This document shows positions 1 to 6,168 of a stretch of 7,028 nt of DNA, piece after piece. Below the pieces are notes generated by a model, which ran no database searches, had not been told where the DNA came from, and was given only the letters and a program-made list of their open reading frames with translations. The stretch spans positions 1 to 7,028 of the forward strand of contig CALPUT020000130.1 of NCBI GenBank assembly GCA_943326825.2. The letters run 5' to 3'. The position numbers and the translations under genes are program-made. This stretch comes from Chryseobacterium gleum (lineage in GTDB: Bacteria > Bacteroidota > Bacteroidia > Flavobacteriales_D > Crocinitomicaceae). Position 1 is the stretch's first letter. Each line of letters starts with the position of its first letter.

Positions 1-1
1 A

Positions 2-667
2 TGGGTAGCGATTCATTATGGAGCAAATTGGACACAAAACGACTTAGCTTTAAGATATGGTTTTTTAAATCATGTTGGAGTCTTAGGAGGGTACAAAACA
101 AGTAAAAATTTATTTTTAGGCGTGGATGCTAATTACATTTTTGGAAATGATGTAAGAACTAAAGGACTTTTCGATAATCTTGTTGATTCATTCGGGAATA
201 TTACAGATATGAATGGCGACATTGCAAAAGTTGCCGTTTATGCTCGTGGAATAAATGTTAATCTTGCAATCGGTAAAGTATTCCCTATTCTAAGTCCAAA
301 CGCTAATTCTGGAATTTTTATTCATGGTGGAGTTGGATTTTTAGGACATAAAACTAGAGTAGAAACGCAAGATCAAGTTGTCCCTTCAATAGAATTGAAA
401 TATAAAAAAGGATACGATCGTTTGTCAATGGGACCAAACTTACATGAATTTGTAGGTTATGCTTTAATGGCAAATAGAGGTTTAATTAATTTTTACGGTG
501 GATTTTATGCTCAGCAAGGATTTACGAAAAATATGAGAACAGTATTTTTTGACCAACCTGAAATTACTGTATCAAAAAAAACGATGATAGATTTACAATT
601 TGGTTTTAAAATTGGTTGGTTTATTCCTATCTACAAAAGATTACCAAAAGAATTTTATTTCGATTAA
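2..667 (+). CDS. Partial outer-membrane beta-barrel-like protein, 5' end outside the window
   Basis: The frame is open from base 2 to a TAA at 665-667, giving 221 residues with no start in view; the true start lies upstream of the window. The GTG at 122 falls in the middle of continuous beta-rich sequence and is not a credible start. The visible part alternates short aromatic/glycine-rich stretches (for example LGGYKTSKNLFLGVDANY, VGYALMANRGLINFYGGFYAQQGF, DLQFGFKIGWFIPIY) with polar turns. This is the look of antiparallel strands of a small membrane barrel, and the C-terminus is rich in F and Y. No named family could be assigned, so barrel and outer-membrane location are inferences from pattern. 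The stop is followed one base later by the waaA start, so the two are probably co-transcribed and translationally coupled, which fits a cell-envelope role. A non-barrel beta-rich envelope protein is the alternative. Confidence 0.75.
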   Translation, partial: WVAIHYGANWTQNDLALRYGFLNHVGVLGGYKTSKNLFLGVDANYIFGNDVRTKGLFDNLVDSFGNITDMNGDIAKVAVYARGINVNLAIGKVFPILSPNANSGIFIHGGVGFLGHKTRVETQDQVVPSIELKYKKGYDRLSMGPNLHEFVGYALMANRGLINFYGGFYAQQGFTKNMRTVFFDQPEITVSKKTMIDLQFGFKIGWFIPIYKRLPKEFYFD

Positions 668-668
668 T

Positions 669-1895
669 ATGCATTTTCTATACAATTTAGGAATAAGATT
701 CTACTCTATTTTTATTTTCATTGCCTCTTTTTTTAATCCAAAAGCAAAAGAATGGATTGATGGAAGAAGGGATTTTTTTAAGAAGTTACCCGAATTAAAA
801 AACGATAATATTTATTGGTTTCATTGTGCTTCTTTAGGTGAATTTGACCAAGCGTTACCAGTAATTAATTTATTAAAAGAAAAAGATTCAAGTATTTTTA
901 TTTTAGTTACTTTTTTTTCACCTTCAGGATATTTACATTTTCACAAACGTAAACACCAAGCTGATTTCGTTTGTTATTTACCTACTGACACGCCGAAAAA
1001 CGCTGAGAAATTTATCGCTTATTTTAAACCGAAAAAAGTCTTTTTTGTTAAATATGAATTTTGGGCAAATTATATTTTTGAAGCAAAAAAAAATAAAGCT
1101 CAACTTTTTTCATTGAGTTCAATTTTCAGAGAAAAACAACACTTTTTCAAGCCTCAAGGCGGATTTTTTAGAAAAATTTTGCTCCAATTTGATTTCTTTT
1201 TTGTTCAAGATGATTATTCCAAAAAATTACTTCACTCAATTGGTATAGATCAATCTATCGTTTCAGGTGATACTCGTTATGACCGAGTGATTGAAAACAA
1301 AAAACAGCTTGAACCAAATGATATTTTAGATGAATTTTTAAACGGTGAGAAGGCTATTATCTTAGGTAGTTCTTGGCCGGAAGATGAACAAATTATTTTA
1401 CCGTTCATCAATTCTGATCTAATTAATCAAAAGGTAATTATAGCACCGCATGATATTAATGAAAAACATCTTAACGCAATTTCAAATGAACTTACTGTTA
1501 AACATATTAGATTTACATCTTTATTAAAGGGAACTAAAATAACAAATGAAAAGGTGATCATTATTGATACGATTGGTCATCTAACCAATGCCTACAATTA
1601 TGGAAACATTGCCTATGTGGGTGGTGGCTTTTCAGGAAGTCTTCACAATGTTTTAGAGCCAACTGTTTTTGGATTGCCGGTGATTTTCGGTCCTAAATTT
1701 TCAAAATTTCCAGAAGCTCAATCATTTATTAATTTTGGAAATGGTTTTAGTGTTCATGATTCAGAATCCTTTCTAAAAACATATACAGCCATATTTCAGA
1801 ATTATTCAGCTATTCAAGAAAAGACATTTGAAATTATTCAACTGAACAAAGGTGCATCTTTAAAAGTTATCACTCATTTAAACGAAAACTTTTAA
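669..1895 (+). CDS. waaA: 3-deoxy-D-manno-octulosonic acid (Kdo) transferase WaaA/KdtA
   Basis: This enzyme transfers Kdo from CMP-Kdo to the lipid A precursor at the cytoplasmic face of the inner membrane, linking lipid A to the LPS core. The frame is open from 600, but ATG 669 is preferred. It sits one base after the preceding stop, and the 408-aa product begins with the usual family N-terminus: a hydrophobic anchor at about residues 4-22 followed by NPKAKEWIDGRR. The N-terminal half has HCASLGEFDQ (52-61), whose E58 matches the proposed catalytic glutamate of GT30 enzymes, then VKYEFWANY (127-135) and GDTRYDRV (200-207). The C-terminal half has GSSWPEDE (233-240), PHDINEKH (260-267) and the nucleotide-sugar signature YVGGGFSGSLHNVLEPTVFG (316-335). 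Length is normal for the family and nothing is broken. Whether it adds one or two Kdo residues cannot be told. The coding sequence carries several long A or T runs. Confidence 0.96.
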   Translation: MHFLYNLGIRFYSIFIFIASFFNPKAKEWIDGRRDFFKKLPELKNDNIYWFHCASLGEFDQALPVINLLKEKDSSIFILVTFFSPSGYLHFHKRKHQADFVCYLPTDTPKNAEKFIAYFKPKKVFFVKYEFWANYIFEAKKNKAQLFSLSSIFREKQHFFKPQGGFFRKILLQFDFFFVQDDYSKKLLHSIGIDQSIVSGDTRYDRVIENKKQLEPNDILDEFLNGEKAIILGSSWPEDEQIILPFINSDLINQKVIIAPHDINEKHLNAISNELTVKHIRFTSLLKGTKITNEKVIIIDTIGHLTNAYNYGNIAYVGGGFSGSLHNVLEPTVFGLPVIFGPKFSKFPEAQSFINFGNGFSVHDSESFLKTYTAIFQNYSAIQEKTFEIIQLNKGASLKVITHLNENF

Positions 1896-1984
1896 TCTAA
1901 GTATTAGCAATGTTAATCGTAAAAGATTCTTGATTAATGTGTTTTATTCATTTTTTTCTTTATATTTGAATACTATCATTATTC
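1896..1984 (+). promoter_or_regulatory. Candidate promoter of the STAS-like gene, TAnnTTTG element at 1961-1968
   Basis: The 89-bp gap between waaA and the next gene contains TATATTTG at 1961-1968, an exact match to the Bacteroidota -7 consensus TAnnTTTG. The upstream element is weak: TGTG at 1938-1941 lies 19 bases before it, a suitable spacing but a poor match to TTTG. Transcription would begin around 1973-1976, leaving a leader of only about 10 nt before ATG 1985. A weak AT-only inverted repeat (TTAATC 1913-1918, GATTAA 1932-1937) followed by a T-rich run could help end waaA transcription, but its stem is too feeble to call as a terminator. Confidence 0.45.
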
Positions 1985-2416
1985 ATGCTGACTGAAAAAA
2001 TATATAAAAAAATTGATGCTATTCTTGTGGCCGAGAGTGAAAACGATTCGATTATATATCGGTTGTATGAAAATAATATTTTCCATGTAATTGTTAAGGA
2101 AGGTGAAAAAGTTACAATGGAAATGGTAAATGAAGGTTATGCTTTTCTAGAAAATTACGGAACTGGTAAATTTTACAATATTTACGAATTCAAATCTTTT
2201 GCTGATGTTGATCCAGATGTTAGAGAATGGTCTTCGAGCGATTTGGAAGCTAAGTATTCAGTAACTGATGCAATTGTTATTAATAATATAGCTCAAAAAA
2301 TATTAGCCGATTTTTACTTGAAATTTAATAAACCAAAACAACCCACAAAAATATTTACATCTTTTGATAAAGCTGTTGAATGGATTCATCAAAAAATAAA
2401 AGAAGACGTCATTTAG
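1985..2416 (+). CDS. SpoIIAA/STAS-like small cytoplasmic protein (143 aa)
   Basis: This is a small acidic soluble protein without signal peptide or membrane segment. The C-terminal half resembles the SpoIIAA/STAS-like proteins common in Flavobacteriia, with VTDAIVINNIAQKILADFYL (93-112) followed by KFNKPKQPTKIF (113-124) and a final helix DKAVEWIHQKI (128-138). The N-terminal half looks like alternating strands and helices (IIYRLYENNIFHVIVKEGEK, then an EMVNEGYAFLENYG helix, then KFYNIYEF). The family is recalled from sequence pattern, not a search. SpoIIAA-type proteins can act as switch or anti-anti-sigma components, but no conserved phosphorylatable serine is evident, so function is left open. 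The only plausible start is ATG 1985, just behind a TAnnTTTG element, so it is probably its own transcription unit. Its TAG stop overlaps the stop of the opposing aminotransferase gene by four bases. Confidence 0.8.
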   Translation: MLTEKIYKKIDAILVAESENDSIIYRLYENNIFHVIVKEGEKVTMEMVNEGYAFLENYGTGKFYNIYEFKSFADVDPDVREWSSSDLEAKYSVTDAIVINNIAQKILADFYLKFNKPKQPTKIFTSFDKAVEWIHQKIKEDVI

Positions 2417-3603
2417 TCTTTTGTATCCTCAATAGAATCTAAAATAATCTGAGCTGCTTTACGAATTTCAGCTTCTGTTATAATTAAAGGTGGAGATAAT
2501 CTAAAGCTGGATGGATGTGAAAGAAACCAAAAACTAATTAACCCTTTTTCTAAACAACGTTTTACTACTTTTTCAACTCTTTCAAAAGATTCCATATCAA
2601 ACGCGAACATCATTCCGATTCTTCGAATCTCTTTGATTTCTTCATTTGAATTCACTAATTCTTCTAAAAGCTTTCCTAATCGTTCTAATTCACTAAAATC
2701 AATTTCTGTCTCCATTACTTCCAAACAAGCCAAAGCACTTGCACAAACTACCGGATGCCCCCCAAAAGTTGTAATGTGACCTAACATTGGATTATATGTA
2801 AATTCATACAAATTTTCTTGTGATGAAACTAATGCCCCAATAGACATTCCTCCTCCCAATGCTTTTCCTAATGTTAAAACATCTGGTACAATATCAAAAT
2901 TTTGAAAAGCAAATAATTTTCCAGCTCTTCCTATTCCACATTGAATTTCATCGAAAATCAATAAAGCACCAACTTCAGTACAACGATTTCTTAATGCTGT
3001 TAAAAAATCAATAGTCGGAACACGAACACCTGCATCTCCTTGTACAGTTTCTATGATAACACCAGCTGTTTTTTCTGTGATTTGAATTAAATCTTCAATA
3101 GAATTAAAAGTCAAAAAGCGAACATCAGGCAATAATGGACGAAATGCTTGTTTTTTAACCTCATTCCCAGAAACAGACATTGAACCATGAGTAGATCCAT
3201 GATATGAACCTCTGAAAGAAACCAATTCTGTTCTTCCAGTAACACGCTTCGCTAATTTTAATGCTGCTTCATTTGCTTCAGTACCTGAATTTACTGTATA
3301 AACACAATTTAATTCCTTAGGTAATAAACTTGCTAATTTTTTAGAAAAATTTAATTGAGAATCTTGAATAAATTCTCCATAAACCATTACATGCAAATAA
3401 CTGTCAATTTGATTTTTAAGTGCCTCAACAACTTTTGGATGACGATGACCAATATTATTCACGGCAACACCAGCAATCATATCCATATATGCTTTTCCTG
3501 ATTTGTCGTAAATATAAATACCTTCTGCTTTATCAACTTCAATCAAATATGGAGATTGATTTGTTTGGCCTTGAAATTTTAAAAAATCATCAGTAGTATT
3601 CAT
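2413..3603 (-). CDS. Class III PLP-dependent aminotransferase, acetylornithine/ornithine aminotransferase-like
   Basis: This 396-aa cytoplasmic fold-type I aminotransferase transfers an amino group between an amine donor and a 2-oxo acid, using pyridoxal phosphate. Landmarks in order are GHRHPKVVEAL (52-62), the phosphate-binding SGTEANEAALKLAKR (106-120), FRGSYHGSTHGSMSVSG (130-146), IETVQGDAGV (184-193), the cofactor-ring motif FDEIQCGIGRAGK (217-229, D218), the Schiff-base lysine K247 in TLGKALGGG (244-252), TTFGGHPVVCASALA (278-292) and FRLSPPLIIT (367-376). Length is typical and all core PLP residues are present. The active-site text (ETVQGDAG, FRGSYHGS) differs from classical ArgD forms (EPIQGEGG, FHGRT), and no arginine-pathway gene is nearby, so the substrate is uncertain and no symbol is given. 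ATG 3603 gives the expected N-terminus. The gene needs its own promoter in 3604-3805, because a terminator lies upstream; no clear TAnnTTTG element was seen there. Confidence 0.93.
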   Translation of the reverse strand: MNTTDDFLKFQGQTNQSPYLIEVDKAEGIYIYDKSGKAYMDMIAGVAVNNIGHRHPKVVEALKNQIDSYLHVMVYGEFIQDSQLNFSKKLASLLPKELNCVYTVNSGTEANEAALKLAKRVTGRTELVSFRGSYHGSTHGSMSVSGNEVKKQAFRPLLPDVRFLTFNSIEDLIQITEKTAGVIIETVQGDAGVRVPTIDFLTALRNRCTEVGALLIFDEIQCGIGRAGKLFAFQNFDIVPDVLTLGKALGGGMSIGALVSSQENLYEFTYNPMLGHITTFGGHPVVCASALACLEVMETEIDFSELERLGKLLEELVNSNEEIKEIRRIGMMFAFDMESFERVEKVVKRCLEKGLISFWFLSHPSSFRLSPPLIITEAEIRKAAQIILDSIEDTKD

Positions 3604-3684
3604 CTGTAAAATCTTTGTTGAAAATTATTGCTAAAAATAAAAAAGGAGCTGTCCAAAAAGATTAATTATAGTTTTGATTTAATC

Positions 3685-3769
3685 CATATAAGTAATTTAA
3701 GGTCATATAAGCTAATTTTCATCTAACTAAATAACAGATTGTTAATTAATATTATTTGAAACTTATATG
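3685..3769. repeat. Short direct and inverted copies of CATATAAG in the aminotransferase upstream region
   Basis: CATATAAGTAATTT (3685-3698) is repeated 19 bases later as CATATAAGCTAATTT (3704-3718), identical apart from one inserted C. A third, inverted copy ACTTATATG lies at 3761-3769 and is the exact reverse complement of CATATAAGT at 3685-3693. The three copies sit between the terminator of the transketolase unit and the aminotransferase start, where that gene's control region must be. They could be operator half-sites. In such AT-rich DNA a partial chance origin remains possible. Confidence 0.45.
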
Positions 3770-3794
3770 TTCTAATAATCCCTAAAATGGTTCA

Positions 3795-3826
3795 TTTAAA
3801 ACAAAGGGCGTCCTTTTCGGATACCC
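3795..3826 (-). terminator. Intrinsic terminator of the transketolase/VWA unit
   Basis: Read on the minus strand, 3826 to 3806 gives GGGTATCC, loop GAAAA, GGACGCCC. This is an 8-bp stem with one U-G wobble and one A-C mismatch and a 5-nt loop, followed by the T-rich run TTTGTTTTAAA (3805-3795). It lies 23 bases past the stop codon of the transketolase C-subunit gene, the normal place for a rho-independent terminator. It is the only GC-rich patch in this gap. On the plus strand the hairpin is not followed by a T-run, so it appears to work in one direction only. It separates the three-gene unit from the aminotransferase. Confidence 0.75.
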
Positions 3827-3848
3827 TATTTAATTTCTGTGAAAAATA

Positions 3849-4805
3849 TTATTTTTTTCTTTGAATCACTTTCAATGCAGCCTCAACAACATTTTGAGTG
3901 TCAATTCCATATTTCGTCATTAACTCCATTGGTGTTCCACTTTCTCCAAAAGAATCATTCACTCCAACATATTCTTGAGGCACTAAATCATTCTGGATTA
4001 ATACTTGTGCAACTGAATCTCCTAAACCACCATTAATCATATGCTCTTCAGCTGTAACAACACATCTTGTTTTAGCAACTGATTTCAAAATCGCTTCTTT
4101 ATCCAATGGTTTGATTGTATGCATATTGATCAATTCAACTGAAATACCTTGTGCTTCTAAAACTTTAGCAGCCTCAATAGACTTCCATACTAAATGACCA
4201 CATGCAATAATCGTAACATCTGTTCCTTCTAAAATTGTATCTGCTTTACCAATCACAAATTTCGCATCAGGTTTCACAAAAATTGGCATAACTGGTCTAC
4301 CAAAACGTAAGTAAACTGGGCTATCATAATCAGCAATTGCAATTGTAGCTTGTTTAGTTTGATTAAAATCACATGGAACAATTACCGTCATATTCGGTAA
4401 CATCTTCATCATACCAATATCTTCCAATATTTGATGTGTTGCTCCATCTTCTCCTAATGTTAAACCTGCATGTGAAGCACAGATTTTTACATTTTTCTTA
4501 GAATAAGCAACTGATTGACGAATTTGGTCATAAACTCTTCCAGTAGAAAAGTTCGCAAACGTTCCTGTGTAAGGAATTTTACCTCCAATTGTCATACCTG
4601 CAGCCATACCAATCATATTCGCTTCAGCTATTCCAATTTGGAAAAAACGCTCTGGAAATTCTTTTAAGAAAGCATCCATTTTCAAAGACCCAGTAAGATC
4701 TGCACATAAAGCAACTACGTCTTTATTGATTTTCCCTACTTCCAACAGACCTTCACCAAAACCTGAACGAGTGTCTTTGTTTCCTAATACTTCAATTTCA
4801 ATCAT
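3849..4805 (-). CDS. Transketolase C-terminal subunit (pyrimidine-binding and C-terminal domains)
   Basis: This 318-aa protein is the second half of a split transketolase, which moves two-carbon ketol units between sugar phosphates in the non-oxidative pentose phosphate pathway. Residues about 8-175 form the pyrimidine-binding domain: VVALCADLTGS (30-40), FFQIGIAEANMIGMAAG (54-70), where E61 should be the glutamate that activates the thiamine ring, then GTFANFSTGRVYDQIR (81-96), HAGLTLGEDGATHQ (112-125) and SPVYLRFGRP (162-171). Residues about 185-318 form the C-terminal domain with TAEEHMINGGLGDSV (251-265) and FGESGTP (286-292). It has no GDG diphosphate-binding motif, which is supplied by the N-terminal subunit encoded upstream, so the two must pair. 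ATG 4805 gives the usual start, 9 nt after the VWA stop. A 1-deoxyxylulose-5-phosphate synthase fragment is less likely, since those are single long chains. Confidence 0.95.
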   Translation of the reverse strand: MIEIEVLGNKDTRSGFGEGLLEVGKINKDVVALCADLTGSLKMDAFLKEFPERFFQIGIAEANMIGMAAGMTIGGKIPYTGTFANFSTGRVYDQIRQSVAYSKKNVKICASHAGLTLGEDGATHQILEDIGMMKMLPNMTVIVPCDFNQTKQATIAIADYDSPVYLRFGRPVMPIFVKPDAKFVIGKADTILEGTDVTIIACGHLVWKSIEAAKVLEAQGISVELINMHTIKPLDKEAILKSVAKTRCVVTAEEHMINGGLGDSVAQVLIQNDLVPQEYVGVNDSFGESGTPMELMTKYGIDTQNVVEAALKVIQRKK

Positions 4806-4814
4806 GATTCTTTA

Positions 4815-6167
4815 TTATAAATTTATAGAAGATGTTTTATTTGATGTTACTCTAAAATCTTTTTCAATTGTGTTAGATGACGATTTCAGATTTTTTTCTC
4901 TGTATACAATTCGATAGGCACCTGGCTGTAATTGCCAATAACCTGATTTAGTTTCTTGATCTAAATTACAAACCCATTCAAATGTTCCGTCTTCTTTTAC
5001 AACGAAAACTTGACCAACAATTAAGTGTGCTGTTTTGTAACTTAAATAACCTGGAGCCATAACATCAACAGAAGCTGTGCTACTTTGAGTCACATCAACG
5101 TCGACATATGTTCTTGGTAATGTTAAAATTTCTAATTTATATTTCCCAACAATGTATTTATCGGTCGTATTTATTTGCTGAACATTAATTGTTGAAGTTG
5201 ATCCTGATTGCATCACTCTCGTTTCAACATGATATGGCTTCGATGCATTCAAAAAACGAACTTTAATATAACCTTGAGGTGCATCAACAACAATCGTATT
5301 GTGAGTGTTTTTTAAAATCGTGATACTTTTTTTCTCGATTTTAGGTAATGTATTCACAATCAAATCATATTTATACTTTGGATCCATCACTAAAGTATCT
5401 GGATTTCCGTATTGATTTATCGTATGCTCAAAAGTATATAACAACCTTTTAGTTCCAGCTTCATATAAAAACATTGTGACATCTGTTTCCTTAGGATTTT
5501 TTGAAATGTCATTTAAATTGATCTGAACCGTCGTATTTAATAATGCTTTTGAAATGACAGATTTCAAAACCGTTTTAAAAGCTCCTTTTGTTTCTGCGTC
5601 TGAATAAGCACCAATACAATTAAACTTTTCAAGGTATGATAAATCCAATCCTAAACCAATCACAAAAGGTGTAATTTTAACTCCTTTGTCTTTCAATTTT
5701 TGAGCTATTATACAAGGATCATTGTCACACGCTTCAAGTCCGTCGGTAATTAAAATGATAATATTACGAGTCGTTGCATCTGGAAAATCTCCTGCTGCTG
5801 CTTCCAACGAACGTGCAATTGGAGTCGTTCCTTTCGCGACAATTGATAAAATTCTATTTTTTACCCTAGTATAATTATCTTCTCCAAAAGGAACTTCTAA
5901 TTTTGTATCATTACAATCTTGAAAAGTCGCTGTAATTGCAGATTGGTGCCCGTAAACGCGAAGTGCAATCTCCAAATTAGGTGTGCCAGTTAAACTATCA
6001 ACTGCTTGAGCTAATAATTCTTTTGCCGCTTGGATTCTTGTTTGAGTTTCATCCCATTTTGAATTCATACTATTTGAAGCATCCAAAATGAAAAGGATGC
6101 GTGTTTTTTCTTGTCCAAAAAGAATTGAACTAAAAAAGATAAAAAGTATGAAAATGAAATTCTTCAA
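4815..6167 (-). CDS. Secreted von Willebrand factor type A (VWA) protein with complete MIDAS site
   Basis: The 450-aa product starts with a signal peptide (MKNFIFILFIFFSSILFGQ, 1-19). No lipobox cysteine follows, so it is probably periplasmic or surface-exposed. Residues about 21-210 form a VWA domain with all metal-ion-dependent adhesion site residues: DASNS (29-33), T114 in GTTPIARSLEAAAGDFP and D142 in ITDGLEACDNDPC (140-152). With C147, C152 and C184, this matches the Ca-activated chloride channel homologue-like bacterial VWA subgroup, and C147/C152 could form a disulfide. Residues 212-450 look like three beta-rich units. There is no transmembrane helix, peptidase motif or type IX secretion tail. 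The start is TTG 6167, the only codon giving a full signal peptide, one base after the transketolase N-subunit stop. Ligand and role are unknown; metal-dependent protein binding is inferred from the domain. Confidence 0.88.
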   Translation of the reverse strand: MKNFIFILFIFFSSILFGQEKTRILFILDASNSMNSKWDETQTRIQAAKELLAQAVDSLTGTPNLEIALRVYGHQSAITATFQDCNDTKLEVPFGEDNYTRVKNRILSIVAKGTTPIARSLEAAAGDFPDATTRNIIILITDGLEACDNDPCIIAQKLKDKGVKITPFVIGLGLDLSYLEKFNCIGAYSDAETKGAFKTVLKSVISKALLNTTVQINLNDISKNPKETDVTMFLYEAGTKRLLYTFEHTINQYGNPDTLVMDPKYKYDLIVNTLPKIEKKSITILKNTHNTIVVDAPQGYIKVRFLNASKPYHVETRVMQSGSTSTINVQQINTTDKYIVGKYKLEILTLPRTYVDVDVTQSSTASVDVMAPGYLSYKTAHLIVGQVFVVKEDGTFEWVCNLDQETKSGYWQLQPGAYRIVYREKNLKSSSNTIEKDFRVTSNKTSSINL

Positions 6168-6168
6168 A

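Noticed and set aside
1..105. Reading frame starting with ATG at base 1 on the plus strand (34 codons)
   Set aside because: It runs out of frame through the barrel-like gene, whose own frame is open over the same bases and continues smoothly downstream.
600..668. Upstream extension of waaA to the GTG/ATG-like start at 600
   Set aside because: It would overlap the barrel gene by 68 bases and add 23 residues with no resemblance to the family N-terminus; ATG 669 fits better.
1913..1937. Inverted repeat TTAATC/GATTAA after waaA as an intrinsic terminator
   Set aside because: The stem is six mostly A-T pairs with a 13-nt loop, too weak to call, although a T-rich stretch follows.
3620..3627. TAATTTTC on the minus strand as the -7 element of the aminotransferase promoter
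   Set aside because: The last base departs from TAnnTTTG and the nearest TTTG upstream is 26 bases away, outside the usual spacing of about 17-23.
3839..4036. Plus-strand frame of 65 codons opposite the transketolase C gene
   Set aside because: It is an antisense shadow of a well-supported gene; composition is low-complexity and no start signals are seen.
4726..4917. Plus-strand frame of 63 codons over the transketolase C/VWA junction
   Set aside because: It is antisense to two confident genes and has no recognisable protein features.
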